Below, one piece after another: positions 1 to 8,542 of a stretch of DNA of 64,000 bases. The number at the start of each line of letters is the position of its first letter. The first letter of the stretch is position 1. Source of the DNA: CAJQHK01 sp038142525 (GTDB taxonomy: Bacteria; Pseudomonadota; Alphaproteobacteria; Rickettsiales; UBA1997); the NCBI GenBank assembly GCA_038142525.1, contig JAYQKE010000006.1, positions 62,001-126,000 of the forward strand, given 5' to 3'. Under the pieces are notes generated by a model. It saw only the letters and a program-made list of their open reading frames with translations. It ran no database searches and was not told where the DNA came from. Both the position numbers and the translations under genes were made by a program.

Positions 1-1000
1 GATAAAATATTAAGAAATTTTGGCAATTTAGATAATTCAGAGAAATTAGCCATTATTAATATAATAAAGAAAATATATCATTGTCAGATTAATTTTGAAT
101 ATTTTTGTTTAAAGCCTTCAAATTGGTATGGTGGTGTGGCGATTGAATTGCTAGGAAATAAAAAAAAGAAAATTACCGAACAATATTCTCAGATAAAATT
201 ATTTCATTTAATATCAAAGATAAATCATAATATTTTACTAGATGTTCAAAAAAATATTTCTGATCCAAATTTAATTCTTAAAAATGCTATTTTAGATGGC
301 GTAATTATTCAGGAACAGGTTTTATATCCTGAATTTGGTGATTTAAGAATTTTTACCTCTTTTGGTAAAATTCAAGGTCTTATATCAAGAGTTCCAGCGA
401 AAAACGAAACTATAGCTAATATGGCGAAGAGGTGGCCATGCCGAGATGTTTATTAATTTAGTTAATAAAAATATACAAGAGATAGATATTTTGGAAAAGG
501 AATTGCGAAAATTGGGTTATGATAAAATTTTTGATGCCATAAAAGCACTTCTTCAAAATGTCAAAAATTCTTTAGCAACTAATATAGGTCAGAATATTAA
601 GAAATCTGCTTTTATTGGCTTTGATGCGCTTTTAGATGAAAAAGATGGTAAAAAATATTTTGCCTGTAATGAAATCAATCTATCTTCAGCAATGGGACAA
701 AATCAAATTGAAATTGCTAATTTATTAGAAGATTTATGAAAAAATACAAATTTTTGTCCTATATTAGGTGATATCATCGGTAAAATAGAGATAAGTGAAG
801 ATATCCCCTTTATGTTAGAAAAATTTGATAAATTTATCTCTCCATATGTAAAATTTCTTATCTTTCAGGAGTAAATAGAGAATTTATCTGATGAGTTGAA
901 ATTTAATCTAATTGCAGAATTGCATTTGCAAATTAGTAATATAAATTTTAATATCATTAACATCTCCAATTATACAATTAATAAAATTATTAATGGCTAA
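1..1000 (+). pseudogene. decayed ATP-grasp-like gene (5' end outside window)
   Basis: The frame is open from base 1, so the gene starts before the window. It reads through GDLRIFTSFGKIQGLISRVPAK, a pattern like the ATP-grasp core of glutathione-synthetase or RimK-type ligases. A one-base shift near 431 moves it into another frame (RGGHAEMFINLVNKN), which carries GFDALLDEKDGKKYFACNEIN; the N-E-I-N is typical of the ATP-grasp metal site. That second frame then has an in-frame TGA at 737-739 and TAA at 872-874 but stays otherwise open to a TAA at 998-1000, overlapping the pyrC start. One frameshift plus two stops suggests real decay. The substrate is unknown, and the ATP-grasp assignment rests on motif resemblance only. 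Confidence 0.45.
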
Positions 1001-2328
1001 TTTTTCATTACCATTTACTAAAAAACCTGATTTATCAAAAGTAATATTATATATTAATGCCAGGATTTTTGATCCAGAAAGTGGTTTTGATGATATTGGC
1101 TATCTTGTAACAAAAGGTAGTAAAATAGCCGATTTTAGGGAGGGTGAGCCTGATCTTGATAAGATCTCTTGCGATGAAATTATAGATTGTCAAAATCATC
1201 TTCTTTGTCCAGCCTTAATTGATATTCAAGTTCATTTTCGTGATCCAGGTCAAACTCATAAGGAAGATTTAACTAGCGGTAGTAAGTCAGCTGTTGCTGG
1301 TGGCATTGCAACTGTTGTTTGTCAGCCTAATACTTCTCCAGTTTTAGATTCTCCTAAAATCCTTAATTCTCTTTTCCAAAAAGCTAAAAAACAGGCCTAT
1401 TGTAATGTAGAAACTTACGTTCGCTATTACTAAAAATATGGCAGGTCAGGAAATGACTGATATGAAAAAACTTAAAGAGGCCGGAGCAATTGGTTTTACT
1501 GATGATGGTTTACCAGTGATGAATGCCCATCTTATGAGGCTTGCTATGGAATTTTCTGCTCAAGAAAATGTTCCAATTGCACAACATGCCGAGGATTTAA
1601 ATCTAAGCAATAAGGGCTGTATTAATGAGGGTGAAGTTTCTAAAAAATTAAAGGTGGGAGGTATTCCTAATATTTCAGAATCAGTCATTGTTGCCCGTGA
1701 TTTACATATTTTAGAAAAAACAGGTGGTCATTATCATCTATTACATATTTCTACAAAAGAAGCTTTAGAAGAAATTAGAAGGGCAAAAAAGAAGGGTCTC
1801 AATGCTACTGTTGAAATTTGTCCACATCATTTTACCTTAACTGATGAAGAGATTTTGAAAGAGGGCACTAATGCTAAAATGAATCCGCCACTTAGAAGTG
1901 CCAAAGATCGTGATGAATTAATTAAGGCTTTGCAAGATGGTACAATTGATGCCATTACAACAGATCATGCTCCTCATGATCTTGAATCAAAAGATAAGGA
2001 ATTACCTGAAGTCGCTTTTGGTATTGTTGGGGTTGAAACATTATTGCCATTATCATTAGAGCTTTATCATAAAAAAATTATTTCCTTGCGTGATTTATTG
2101 GCAAAAATGACCTATAAACCAGCAGATATTATTAATATCGAATCTGGGAGAATTAAAAAAGAGGCTAAAGCTGATTTAATATTAATTGATCTGGAGCAAG
2201 AATGGGTCATTGATAAGGAAAAATTTTATAGTAAGTCTAAGAACTCGCCTTTTCATGGTAGAAAAGTAAAGGGTAAGGTTTTAAAGACTATTATTAGCGG
2301 TCATATTGTATATGATTGCCAATTATAA
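993..2328 (+). CDS. pyrC: dihydroorotase (one frameshift)
   Basis: Class I dihydroorotase, the third step of de novo pyrimidine synthesis (carbamoyl-aspartate to dihydroorotate). Seen: VHFRDPGQTHKED near residue 85, GFTDDG, HAEDL, LHISTKEA and the catalytic-Asp segment TTDHAPHD. The N-terminal part runs 993-1433 and the rest continues in another frame from about 1420 (AITKNMAGQEMTD), so one base is gained or lost at about 1415-1423. The metal site normally reads D-x-H-x-H; here it is D-I-Q-V-H, with the first His replaced by Gln (codon CAA). The start overlaps the decayed upstream gene by 8 bases. Identity is sure; activity is uncertain because of the frameshift and the Gln. Confidence 0.88.
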
Positions 2329-2378
2329 TATCATGTTAGATATGATATTTAGTAATTAATTAATTAAATAAATAAATT

Positions 2379-2633
2379 ATGAATAAAAAAGCAAAATTTT
2401 TAACTTTAATGGCTACTGGTATCACAATGGTTGCAACTGCTGAATCGGCATTAGCTAAAAAGAAAATGGAAAAATGCTATGGTGTTGTTAAAGCCGAAAA
2501 AAATGATTGTGGTGACAAGTTAGGTAAACATTCATGCGCTGGTCAAGCAACTATGGATGGCGATAAGAATGAGTGGGTTTATGTACCAAAAGGACTATGT
2601 AATAAACTAGTCGGCGGAGAATTAGATTCTTAA
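2379..2633 (+). CDS. bufA1: DUF2282 bufferin-type precursor peptide (BufA1-like)
   Basis: An 84-residue protein with a Sec-type signal peptide (Lys-rich start, hydrophobic stretch, cut after about ESALA). The mature part has four Cys in the DUF2282 arrangement: KCYGV, NDCG, HSCAG and GLCNK, with the family ending VYVPKGLC-K-VGG. DUF2282 proteins are precursors of bufferins, copper-binding RiPPs whose Cys residues are modified by a DUF692/MNIO enzyme; such an enzyme lies 210 bases downstream. The family role is established; a role in this organism (metal buffering in the periplasm) is inference. A MITE separates the two genes. Confidence 0.85.
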   Translation: MNKKAKFLTLMATGITMVATAESALAKKKMEKCYGVVKAEKNDCGDKLGKHSCAGQATMDGDKNEWVYVPKGLCNKLVGGELDS

Positions 2634-2700
2634 TTAATAACTTTTTTATTGGGAGTTATCTTGCGTTAAAATTTTAGCCCGTTATTACTCCCTCTATTAA

Positions 2701-2776
2701 GGAGCCTCTGAAAAACTAAAAAAGGGTCAAAAAGATCAATTTTGCTAAATAAATATTTTAGTTTTTCAGAGGTTCC
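2701..2776. mobile_element. palindromic MITE 1, IS5-type ends
   Basis: A 76-bp element with ends GGAGCCTCTGAAAAACTAAA and its inverted partner TTTAGTTTTTCAGAGGTTCC, flanked on both sides by TTAA (2697-2700 and 2777-2780). The outer bases match the ends of the IS5-family element in this window (GGAACCTCTGA). It has no coding capacity. It sits between the bufferin precursor and its MNIO enzyme and would form a strong hairpin in a transcript. Confidence 0.75.
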
Positions 2777-2781
2777 TTAAA

Positions 2782-2820
2782 TACCACTTCCTATCTTTAA
2801 AGAGGCTTTTGCTATAGGTA
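2782..2820 (+). repeat. dispersed intergenic repeat, copy a
   Basis: The segment TACCACTTCCTATCTTTAAA continues as GAGGCTTTTGCTATAGGTA. Related segments occur after other genes near 17885 (minus), 22016, 24318 and 41681 (minus). The AAAGAGG/CTTT part could form a short stem. Function unknown. Confidence 0.4.
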
Positions 2821-2842
2821 AATTTATTGACATTAATCTTCC

Positions 2843-3676
2843 TTGAAAAAAACAAACTTACAAAATAATCAATTATTTGGTCTAGGGCTAAGACAGATTC
2901 ATCATTCCTATATCCTTAAAAATAAACCAAAAATTGATTTTTTTGAAATTCATAGTGAAAATTTTATAGCAAAAGGCGGTCCTTCTATCAATTTTTTAGA
3001 GCAAATAGCAGAAATTTATCCCCTGAGTTTTCACTGTGTCGGATTATCTTTAGGCTCTAAATCTGGTATAGAAAAAGAACATTTAGAAAATATAAAATTT
3101 CTTATAGATAAATTTCAGCCCTTTTTAATATCCGATCATCTCTCTTGGAGTTCTTCAAATTTTGGAACATCCAATGATCTTTTACCAATTCCTTATAATA
3201 AAGAATCTCTTGCAGTTTTTATTGATAATATAAAGCGGGTCCAAGATGTTTTTGGTAGAAATATTTTAATTGAAAATCCAACGGCTTATCTTGAATTTGA
3301 AGATTCTGACATGACAGAATTTGAATTTTTAAATAAAATAGCAGAAAAATCTGAATGTCAATTATTGTTAGATATTAATAATATCTTCGTTACTTCTAAA
3401 AATTTTAATTTAAATCCAATATCCTATCTTGATAATATTGATCTAAATAAAGTTAAAGAAATTCATTTAGCAGGTCATGTTATTTGCAAAATGGGTCAAG
3501 AAGAAATAAGGATTGATACTCATAGTAGGAAAATTTCTCAGGAAGTGTTAGATTTATATCAATATTTTATTAGAAAAAATAATTTAAATATCCCAACTTT
3601 AATTGAGTGGGATGAGGATATCCCAGAATTTAACATTTTGAAACAAGAGTTAAAAATAGTAAAAGAGGTATCGTAA
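2843..3676 (+). CDS. bufB: DUF692/MNIO iron oxidase, bufferin maturase (BufB-like)
   Basis: A 277-residue multinuclear non-heme iron-dependent oxidative enzyme of the DUF692 family, TIM-barrel-like. Seen: the opening GLGLR, FFEIHSENF, the His segment FHCVGLSLGS, ISDHLSW, LIENPTAY, LLDINNIFVTS, EIHLAGH, DTHS and LIEWDEDIPEF, which together carry the family's His/Asp/Glu iron ligands. Family members install heterocycles or rearrange Cys in precursor peptides; the DUF2282 peptide upstream is the obvious substrate. TTG at 2843 is the only workable start, since a TAA lies two codons above it. The usual partner BufC (DUF2063) and a DoxX-type bufD are not adjacent; the next gene is on the other strand. 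Confidence 0.88.
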   Translation: MKKTNLQNNQLFGLGLRQIHHSYILKNKPKIDFFEIHSENFIAKGGPSINFLEQIAEIYPLSFHCVGLSLGSKSGIEKEHLENIKFLIDKFQPFLISDHLSWSSSNFGTSNDLLPIPYNKESLAVFIDNIKRVQDVFGRNILIENPTAYLEFEDSDMTEFEFLNKIAEKSECQLLLDINNIFVTSKNFNLNPISYLDNIDLNKVKEIHLAGHVICKMGQEEIRIDTHSRKISQEVLDLYQYFIRKNNLNIPTLIEWDEDIPEFNILKQELKIVKEVS

Positions 3677-3686
3677 ATAATAGATA

Positions 3687-4522
3687 TTATAAATAATATT
3701 TTAAATTTAATGATAAAGATCTTGTAGATCTCTTTCTAACTTCCCTAATATTAACTTTTGAGGTTTTTTTGCGATAAATATATTCAGTTCTGCTATATTT
3801 TTGATATAGTGATATTGCTAATTTTTTAGTAATTTTTTTTGTAAATGATATAGAAAAATAATCATCCTTTGTTTTTTCCTTCTGAAATCTAGATATTCTA
3901 CTATTTACTTTAAAAGTTTTGGTTATTTTTTTTCTAAGATATAAAACTGGATTAACTACTATGCTACTTCCTTCACCTTCACTGTGAGAATGGCCAATAT
4001 TAATATCAGATTCAAAATTTAAACTAAACACTCTGCCTAATCCCGCAACTGAAGTAAATCTATTATAATATCCTTGATTGTCATAGATCAATTTATCGCT
4101 TGAATTAAAATTTTTATATTTATCCTGCTCAAAAAGATTGTAGATGTTAAAATAATTTTTACTATCGCTAATCATCATTTTATTAGACAATTCTACCTCA
4201 TATAATTCTTTAGTTTTCCTCATGGCTTTAGTTGTGGTATGTCCTTCTGTTACTTTATTATAAAATTTGAATTCATGCATAAATTTTTTATTCTTATATC
4301 TAGCGCCACAATTAATATTATAATCTTTAGAATTATAGTCAGAACTATAATTACCACCAAGATATAATGAGGTTGTAGGTTTTTTTCTGGATGGGAATGG
4401 TTTTTTCTTATATCCGCCGATATATCAAAAGAATAAATATAGGTGATAAAAAAAGTAAATAATATGAATGTTCTTTTATAATAAACACTACATTGTAGAA
4501 TTTTGTAATAGTTATTTTTCAT
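3687..4522 (-). CDS. DUF481-like outer-membrane beta-barrel protein (one frameshift)
   Basis: Starts at ATG 4522 with a signal-like hydrophobic stretch (FILFTFFITYIYS). A break at the T7 run 4380-4386 (A7 in the gene) separates it from the rest; with one more A it reads KKPTTSLYLGGNYSSDYNSK and joins the 197-residue downstream frame. Alternating polar/aromatic strands (HEFKFYNKVTEGHT, YYNRFTSVAGLGRVFSLNFE, DINIGHSHSEG) and a terminal LSLNLKYYL resemble the DUF481/YdiY type of small barrel that ends in an aromatic C-terminus. Exact role unknown. The gene converges on bufB with 10 bases between them. Confidence 0.55.
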
Positions 4523-4616
4523 TTTGTCAGTGGCTAAGCATAATATCAAAATTCATTTTTAAGATGAACTTTGATATAAATCTAAATTAGTAATTTTTAA
4601 AGTACAAGCTAGTTAA

Positions 4617-4666
4617 GGAACCTCTGAAAAACTAAAAATTCCAATTTTTAGTTTTTCAGAGGTTCC
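4617..4666. mobile_element. palindromic MITE 2
   Basis: A 50-bp nearly perfect palindrome: GGAACCTCTGAAAAACTAAA, a short centre, then the inverted half ending GGTTCC. It is flanked by TTAA at 4613-4616 and 4667-4670. Ends match the local IS5-family element. It lies downstream of hisC and could act as its transcription terminator. Confidence 0.8.
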
Positions 4667-4684
4667 TTAAAGCTAAAATAAAAG

Positions 4685-5752
4685 TTAAATTGAAGATAAT
4701 AATTCAATAAATCTTTGATTTTCTTCTTTGGTGCCAATAGTCATTCTAAGGCAATGTGGTAAATTATAGGATTTCATATCACGAATTATCAGATTATTTT
4801 CTAATAGATATTGATTAATTTTTTGGCATTTCTCTGCAGTTTCAAAATTTATTAAAATAAAATTAGCAAAAGAATCATAAAATTCGATATTTAATTTTGA
4901 TAATTTATTTTTAACAAAATTTAGTTGTTCTTGATTATATTTTTTTGATTTTTCTATAAATTTATTATCTTTTATAGCGGCAATTCCAGCCTTTTGTCTT
5001 GCCATAGAAACATTAAAAGGTCCTCTGACTTTATTCAAAGAATCAGCAATATATTGCGAAGAATAGCACCAACCAAGACGAAGTGCCGCTAAGCCATGAA
5101 TTTTTGAAAAAGTTCGCATCATAACTACATTCTCATAATTTTTAACATATTCTATAATATTTGGATAATTATCTTCATCAAGATATTCAGCATAGGCCAA
5201 ATCCATAGCAATAATAACATCTTTTGGAGTATTTTTAACCAATTTATCCATTTCTTCTTTAGTAATATATGATCCAGTTGGATTATTGGGATTGGCAATA
5301 AAAATAATTTTGGTTTTATTGGAAGTTAATTTTATAATTTTATCAATATCGGTTTTTAAATTTTTCTCCTTGGCTTTTAGAGTTTTGGCACCAAATTTTG
5401 TTGCTGAAATCTCATACATTAAAAAACCATATTCACTTTGAATAATTTCATCTCCTTCTCCAGCAAAGGCTTCAATTAATAATGATATAATTTCATCACT
5501 ACCAGCACCGCAGGTAATTCTTCTATTTTCAATATTATATTTTTTAGCAATTGCCTCTCTTAATTCCAATGATGGACCATCTGGATAGCGGAAAAGTTTT
5601 TCAGAAGATTTTTTATAGGCTACAATAGCTTTTTTACTTGAGCCTAAAGAATTTTCATTGGATGATAATTTGATAATATCTTTATTGCCAATTTTGCTTT
5701 TTCCTGCTATATAGGGTTTAATTTTTTCTATATATGATTTCGCTTTAATCAT
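4685..5752 (-). CDS. hisC: histidinol-phosphate aminotransferase
   Basis: A 355-residue PLP-dependent class II aminotransferase; converts imidazole acetol-phosphate to histidinol-phosphate in histidine synthesis. Seen: LSSNENSLGSS, FRYPDGPSLELREAIA, GAGSDEII, ANPNNPTGSYI, DLAYAEY and the PLP-Lys motif TFSKIHGLAALRLGW, then LRMTIGTKEEN near the end. Full length and intact. Together with hisA and hisZ in the window it implies at least part of a histidine pathway. It could also act on other imidazole or aromatic keto acids, as HisC homologues sometimes do. Confidence 0.93.
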   Translation of the reverse strand: MIKAKSYIEKIKPYIAGKSKIGNKDIIKLSSNENSLGSSKKAIVAYKKSSEKLFRYPDGPSLELREAIAKKYNIENRRITCGAGSDEIISLLIEAFAGEGDEIIQSEYGFLMYEISATKFGAKTLKAKEKNLKTDIDKIIKLTSNKTKIIFIANPNNPTGSYITKEEMDKLVKNTPKDVIIAMDLAYAEYLDEDNYPNIIEYVKNYENVVMMRTFSKIHGLAALRLGWCYSSQYIADSLNKVRGPFNVSMARQKAGIAAIKDNKFIEKSKKYNQEQLNFVKNKLSKLNIEFYDSFANFILINFETAEKCQKINQYLLENNLIIRDMKSYNLPHCLRMTIGTKEENQRFIELLSSI

Positions 5753-5823
5753 GATTTTAATATAGTTGTTGAAAAATTATGTTATCTCATATATCTATTT
5801 TGTCAAAACACAAAATATAATCT

Positions 5824-7010
5824 ATGTTAAGAAAAATATTAATTTCATTACTCTTTATTATTACATCCTGTTCTTCAGTAAGTAATAAAATTAATTCTGA
5901 TTTAAAAAAATTAGAGTTTCATCATTATCAGGAATTTCTAACTTCTATGAATAAATTTACTGATAGTTTGAATGTCCATCAGAAATTAGATTTATTTTTA
6001 CCATTTAATGATTCTTATCGTATTTCTAATTTTTGTTATGTTTTTGCCCATTGTAAAGATGTTCCGGGTTTAAAAATTAACAGATTAAATTGGGAGCAAA
6101 AAAAAAGATTTATATCAAATATTAATTAATGCTTATGGTGCTTTAGGATATCATCAGATAGTTGATATTATTAATAGAGAGTTAATTTTAGAAGAGATGG
6201 AGCTGGTCGCCAGAAGGTCACCATTATATAAGGCAAAGGATGGTCCAAATAATAAAAATTGGCAACCTCCATTAAAAAGGTCGCATGATTTATATAATAT
6301 TGCTATTTTTAATGATATGAAAAGTGATGATATTTGGGCTTTAAGATTTGAAGGCCATCATTTGCTACTTAATCTTACTTTTAAAAAAGAAGATGAGAAG
6401 GTTTTTGTTAGCGCAACGCCAACTTTTATGGGTGCAAGTCCTGCGATCATACCAGAATTACCAAAAAACTTAGATAAATATTATCCAAGATGGTCAAAAG
6501 AGCAAGGGCAAACAGTTGCTATATGAAGATAGTTTATTAGCTAAAAAAATAATTAAATCTTTTGATAAAAAAAGTCAAAGGCAGTCAAAATTGGCAAAAA
6601 TAGCTGGTGCAACCTTAGTAGGGGGCGGTAAAGTTTATCTCAATCATCAAGAATTTGCTGGAGGAAAATCTCCTCATATTTCTTATAGTAATTTGTCAGA
6701 AGAATCTAAATTATATCTTAAGGAATTTTTGGCAAAGATTTTTGCTCGTCAAAGAACAGATTTTTTAGATATAGATAATTTTTATAAAAGTCTAAAAAAT
6801 GCTAAAATTGCTTTTGCTGGTAGTTTAGATGATGATGAGGAATTTTATATTAGAGTGCAAACCTCAAGATTTCTCTTTGAATTATTGCAAACAAGTAATT
6901 ATTCTATAGAAAGTAAAATTAAAGCTAATCATATTCACAGTATTTTAAGGGATTTAAAATCAGATTTCGATTTTGATATTTTGCAAAAACATTTAAGCCA
7001 TTATCATTAA
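5824..7010 (+). CDS. DUF3500-like lipoprotein (two frameshifts)
   Basis: Three consecutive frames form one protein. The first (5824-6129) opens with a lipoprotein signal (LLFIITSCS, lipobox ITSC). A shift at the A9 run around 6100 leads into LLINAYGALGYHQIVDI and the frame with ALRFEGHHLLLNLTF and ATPTFMGASPA, the hallmark of DUF3500 proteins. A second shift near 6515 leads to the C-terminal part (6516-7010). The molecular role of DUF3500 is unknown. It is divergent from hisC and ends 9 bases before nadK. Confidence 0.65.
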
Positions 7011-7019
7011 TAAAAAGGC

Positions 7020-7796
7020 ATGAAATATAAAAAAATTGGTATTATTTCTAGTATTAAGCCAGGAGCTTCTGAAAGAAAGCAGGAACTTATTAAAAAATTT
7101 GGTTTTATTGATTATGAATTAAATAAAAATCAAGAGATTGATCTGCTAGTAGCGCTCGGAGGTGATGGTTTTTTATTACATTCTCTTCATACTTATCAAT
7201 TTTTAAAAATACCAATTTATGGCGTTAATTATGGTACAATTGGTTTTATGATGAATATTGATAATGATAATTTGTTAAAATCTATTGCAGAATCAGTTGA
7301 GACCATTCTTTATCCATTGCAAATGCGTGCTATTGATATTGATGATATTTGTCATAGCTATATTGCAATTAATGATGTTTATCTTTGGCGTCAGAGAAAT
7401 CAGGCGGCAAAAATAGCAGTAAATGTTAATGGAAAAGTTAGGATAGAGCAGATGATTTGTGACGGTGTTTTGGTTGCAACTCCTGCTGGTAGTACTGGTT
7501 ATAATTTATCATTAAAAGGCACTATTATTCCATTTGGTTCAAAAGCCCTTGCTTTAACGCCAATTAGCCCTTTTAGACCAAGAAGTTGGAATGGTGCTAT
7601 CTTACCTGATGATTCTATCTTTAAATTTAAAGTCTTTGATCCTATAGAAAGGCCAGTTTCAGTTTCAGCTGACTTTTTTGAGGTTAGAAATATTAAAGAA
7701 GTTGAGGTTTTTCAATTAAAAACAAGAGATTTTAAAATTTTATCTGACAAGAATCATAGTTTGGAGGAGCGTATTATACGAGAACAATTTTTATAA
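7020..7796 (+). CDS. nadK: NAD kinase
   Basis: Phosphorylates NAD to NADP. The 258-residue protein has the GGDG motif (VALGGDGFLLHSLH) near residue 50, NYGTIGFMMN, and the nucleotide-binding segment CDGVLVATPAGSTGYNLS near residue 150. Length and order fit bacterial NadK. It is intact and sits 8 bases before hisA on the same strand. Confidence 0.93.
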   Translation: MKYKKIGIISSIKPGASERKQELIKKFGFIDYELNKNQEIDLLVALGGDGFLLHSLHTYQFLKIPIYGVNYGTIGFMMNIDNDNLLKSIAESVETILYPLQMRAIDIDDICHSYIAINDVYLWRQRNQAAKIAVNVNGKVRIEQMICDGVLVATPAGSTGYNLSLKGTIIPFGSKALALTPISPFRPRSWNGAILPDDSIFKFKVFDPIERPVSVSADFFEVRNIKEVEVFQLKTRDFKILSDKNHSLEERIIREQFL

Positions 7797-7804
7797 AATA
7801 AATA

Positions 7805-8530
7805 ATGAATATATATCCAGCAATAGATTTAAAAGAAGGTAAATGTGTCAGGCTTTATCAAGGTGACATGAATCGGGCAACAATTTTTAATGATTCCCCC
7901 TTATCTCAAGCACAATTTTTTGAAAAAAATGGTTTTAAATTTCTTCATATTGTTGATTTGGATGGTGCTATTGTTGGCTCGTCAGTTAATGGGCAAATAG
8001 TACAAGAAATTGTTAATAATATTTCTATCCCAGTGCAAATTGGCGGGGGTATCAGAAATTTAGAACAGATTGAAAAATGGTTATCAATTGGTGTAAATAG
8101 GGTTATTATTGGCACTGCAACTCTTCAAAATCCAGAGTTAGTAATAGATCTTGCAGAAAAATTTCCTAATCAAATAATTGTTGGCATTGATGCTAAGCAA
8201 GATTTTGTAGCAATTGATGGTTGGGTTAAAAAATCTGATGTTACAATTATTGATTTGGCGCAAAAATTCGCTCAGTCAAAAATTGCGAACCATTATTTAT
8301 ACCGACATTATGCGTGACGGTACCATGCAAGGTGTTAATATTGAGGCAACCAAGAATCTTGCTCAAAATTCTAATGTTCCTATCATTGCTTCCGGCGGTG
8401 TTAATTCTATTGCCAATATTAAAGAAATTAATAATATTAAAGAATTTGGAGTTGAGGGTATAATAGTTGGGCGCGCTCTTATGAGGATAAAAATGGAGAA
8501 TTTTTAGAAAAATTGAAATCTTATTTATAA
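7805..8530 (+). CDS. hisA: phosphoribosyl-formimino-AICAR-phosphate isomerase HisA (two frameshifts)
   Basis: An (beta/alpha)8 barrel isomerase of histidine synthesis. Seen: YPAIDLKEGKCVRLYQGD with the first catalytic Asp, HIVDLDGA, QIGGGIR, VIIGTATLQNP, then in another frame YTDIMRDGTMQGVNIEATKN with the second catalytic Asp, and PIIASGGVNS. The frame breaks near 8290 and again near 8480, after which it reads YEDKNGEFLEKLKSYL to TAA 8528-8530. Both barrel halves and both catalytic Asp are present, so function depends on whether the shifts are real. Confidence 0.87.
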
Positions 8531-8542
8531 AAACTTAATAAA

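Noticed and set aside
737..739. In-frame TGA followed by coding-like sequence, suggesting UGA might be read as Trp
   Set aside because: sucC, rdgB and other genes end at TGA, Trp is encoded by TGG throughout, and a second stop (TAA) follows in the same gene. Decay explains it better.
4250..4549. Separate 99-residue membrane protein on the minus strand
   Set aside because: Its C-terminal part is an out-of-frame reading of the DUF481-like gene; one added A in the A7 run joins its signal peptide to the downstream frame.
5816..5821. TATAAT box just before the DUF3500 lipoprotein
   Set aside because: It lies only 3 bases before the ATG and has no -35 partner; it would need leaderless translation.
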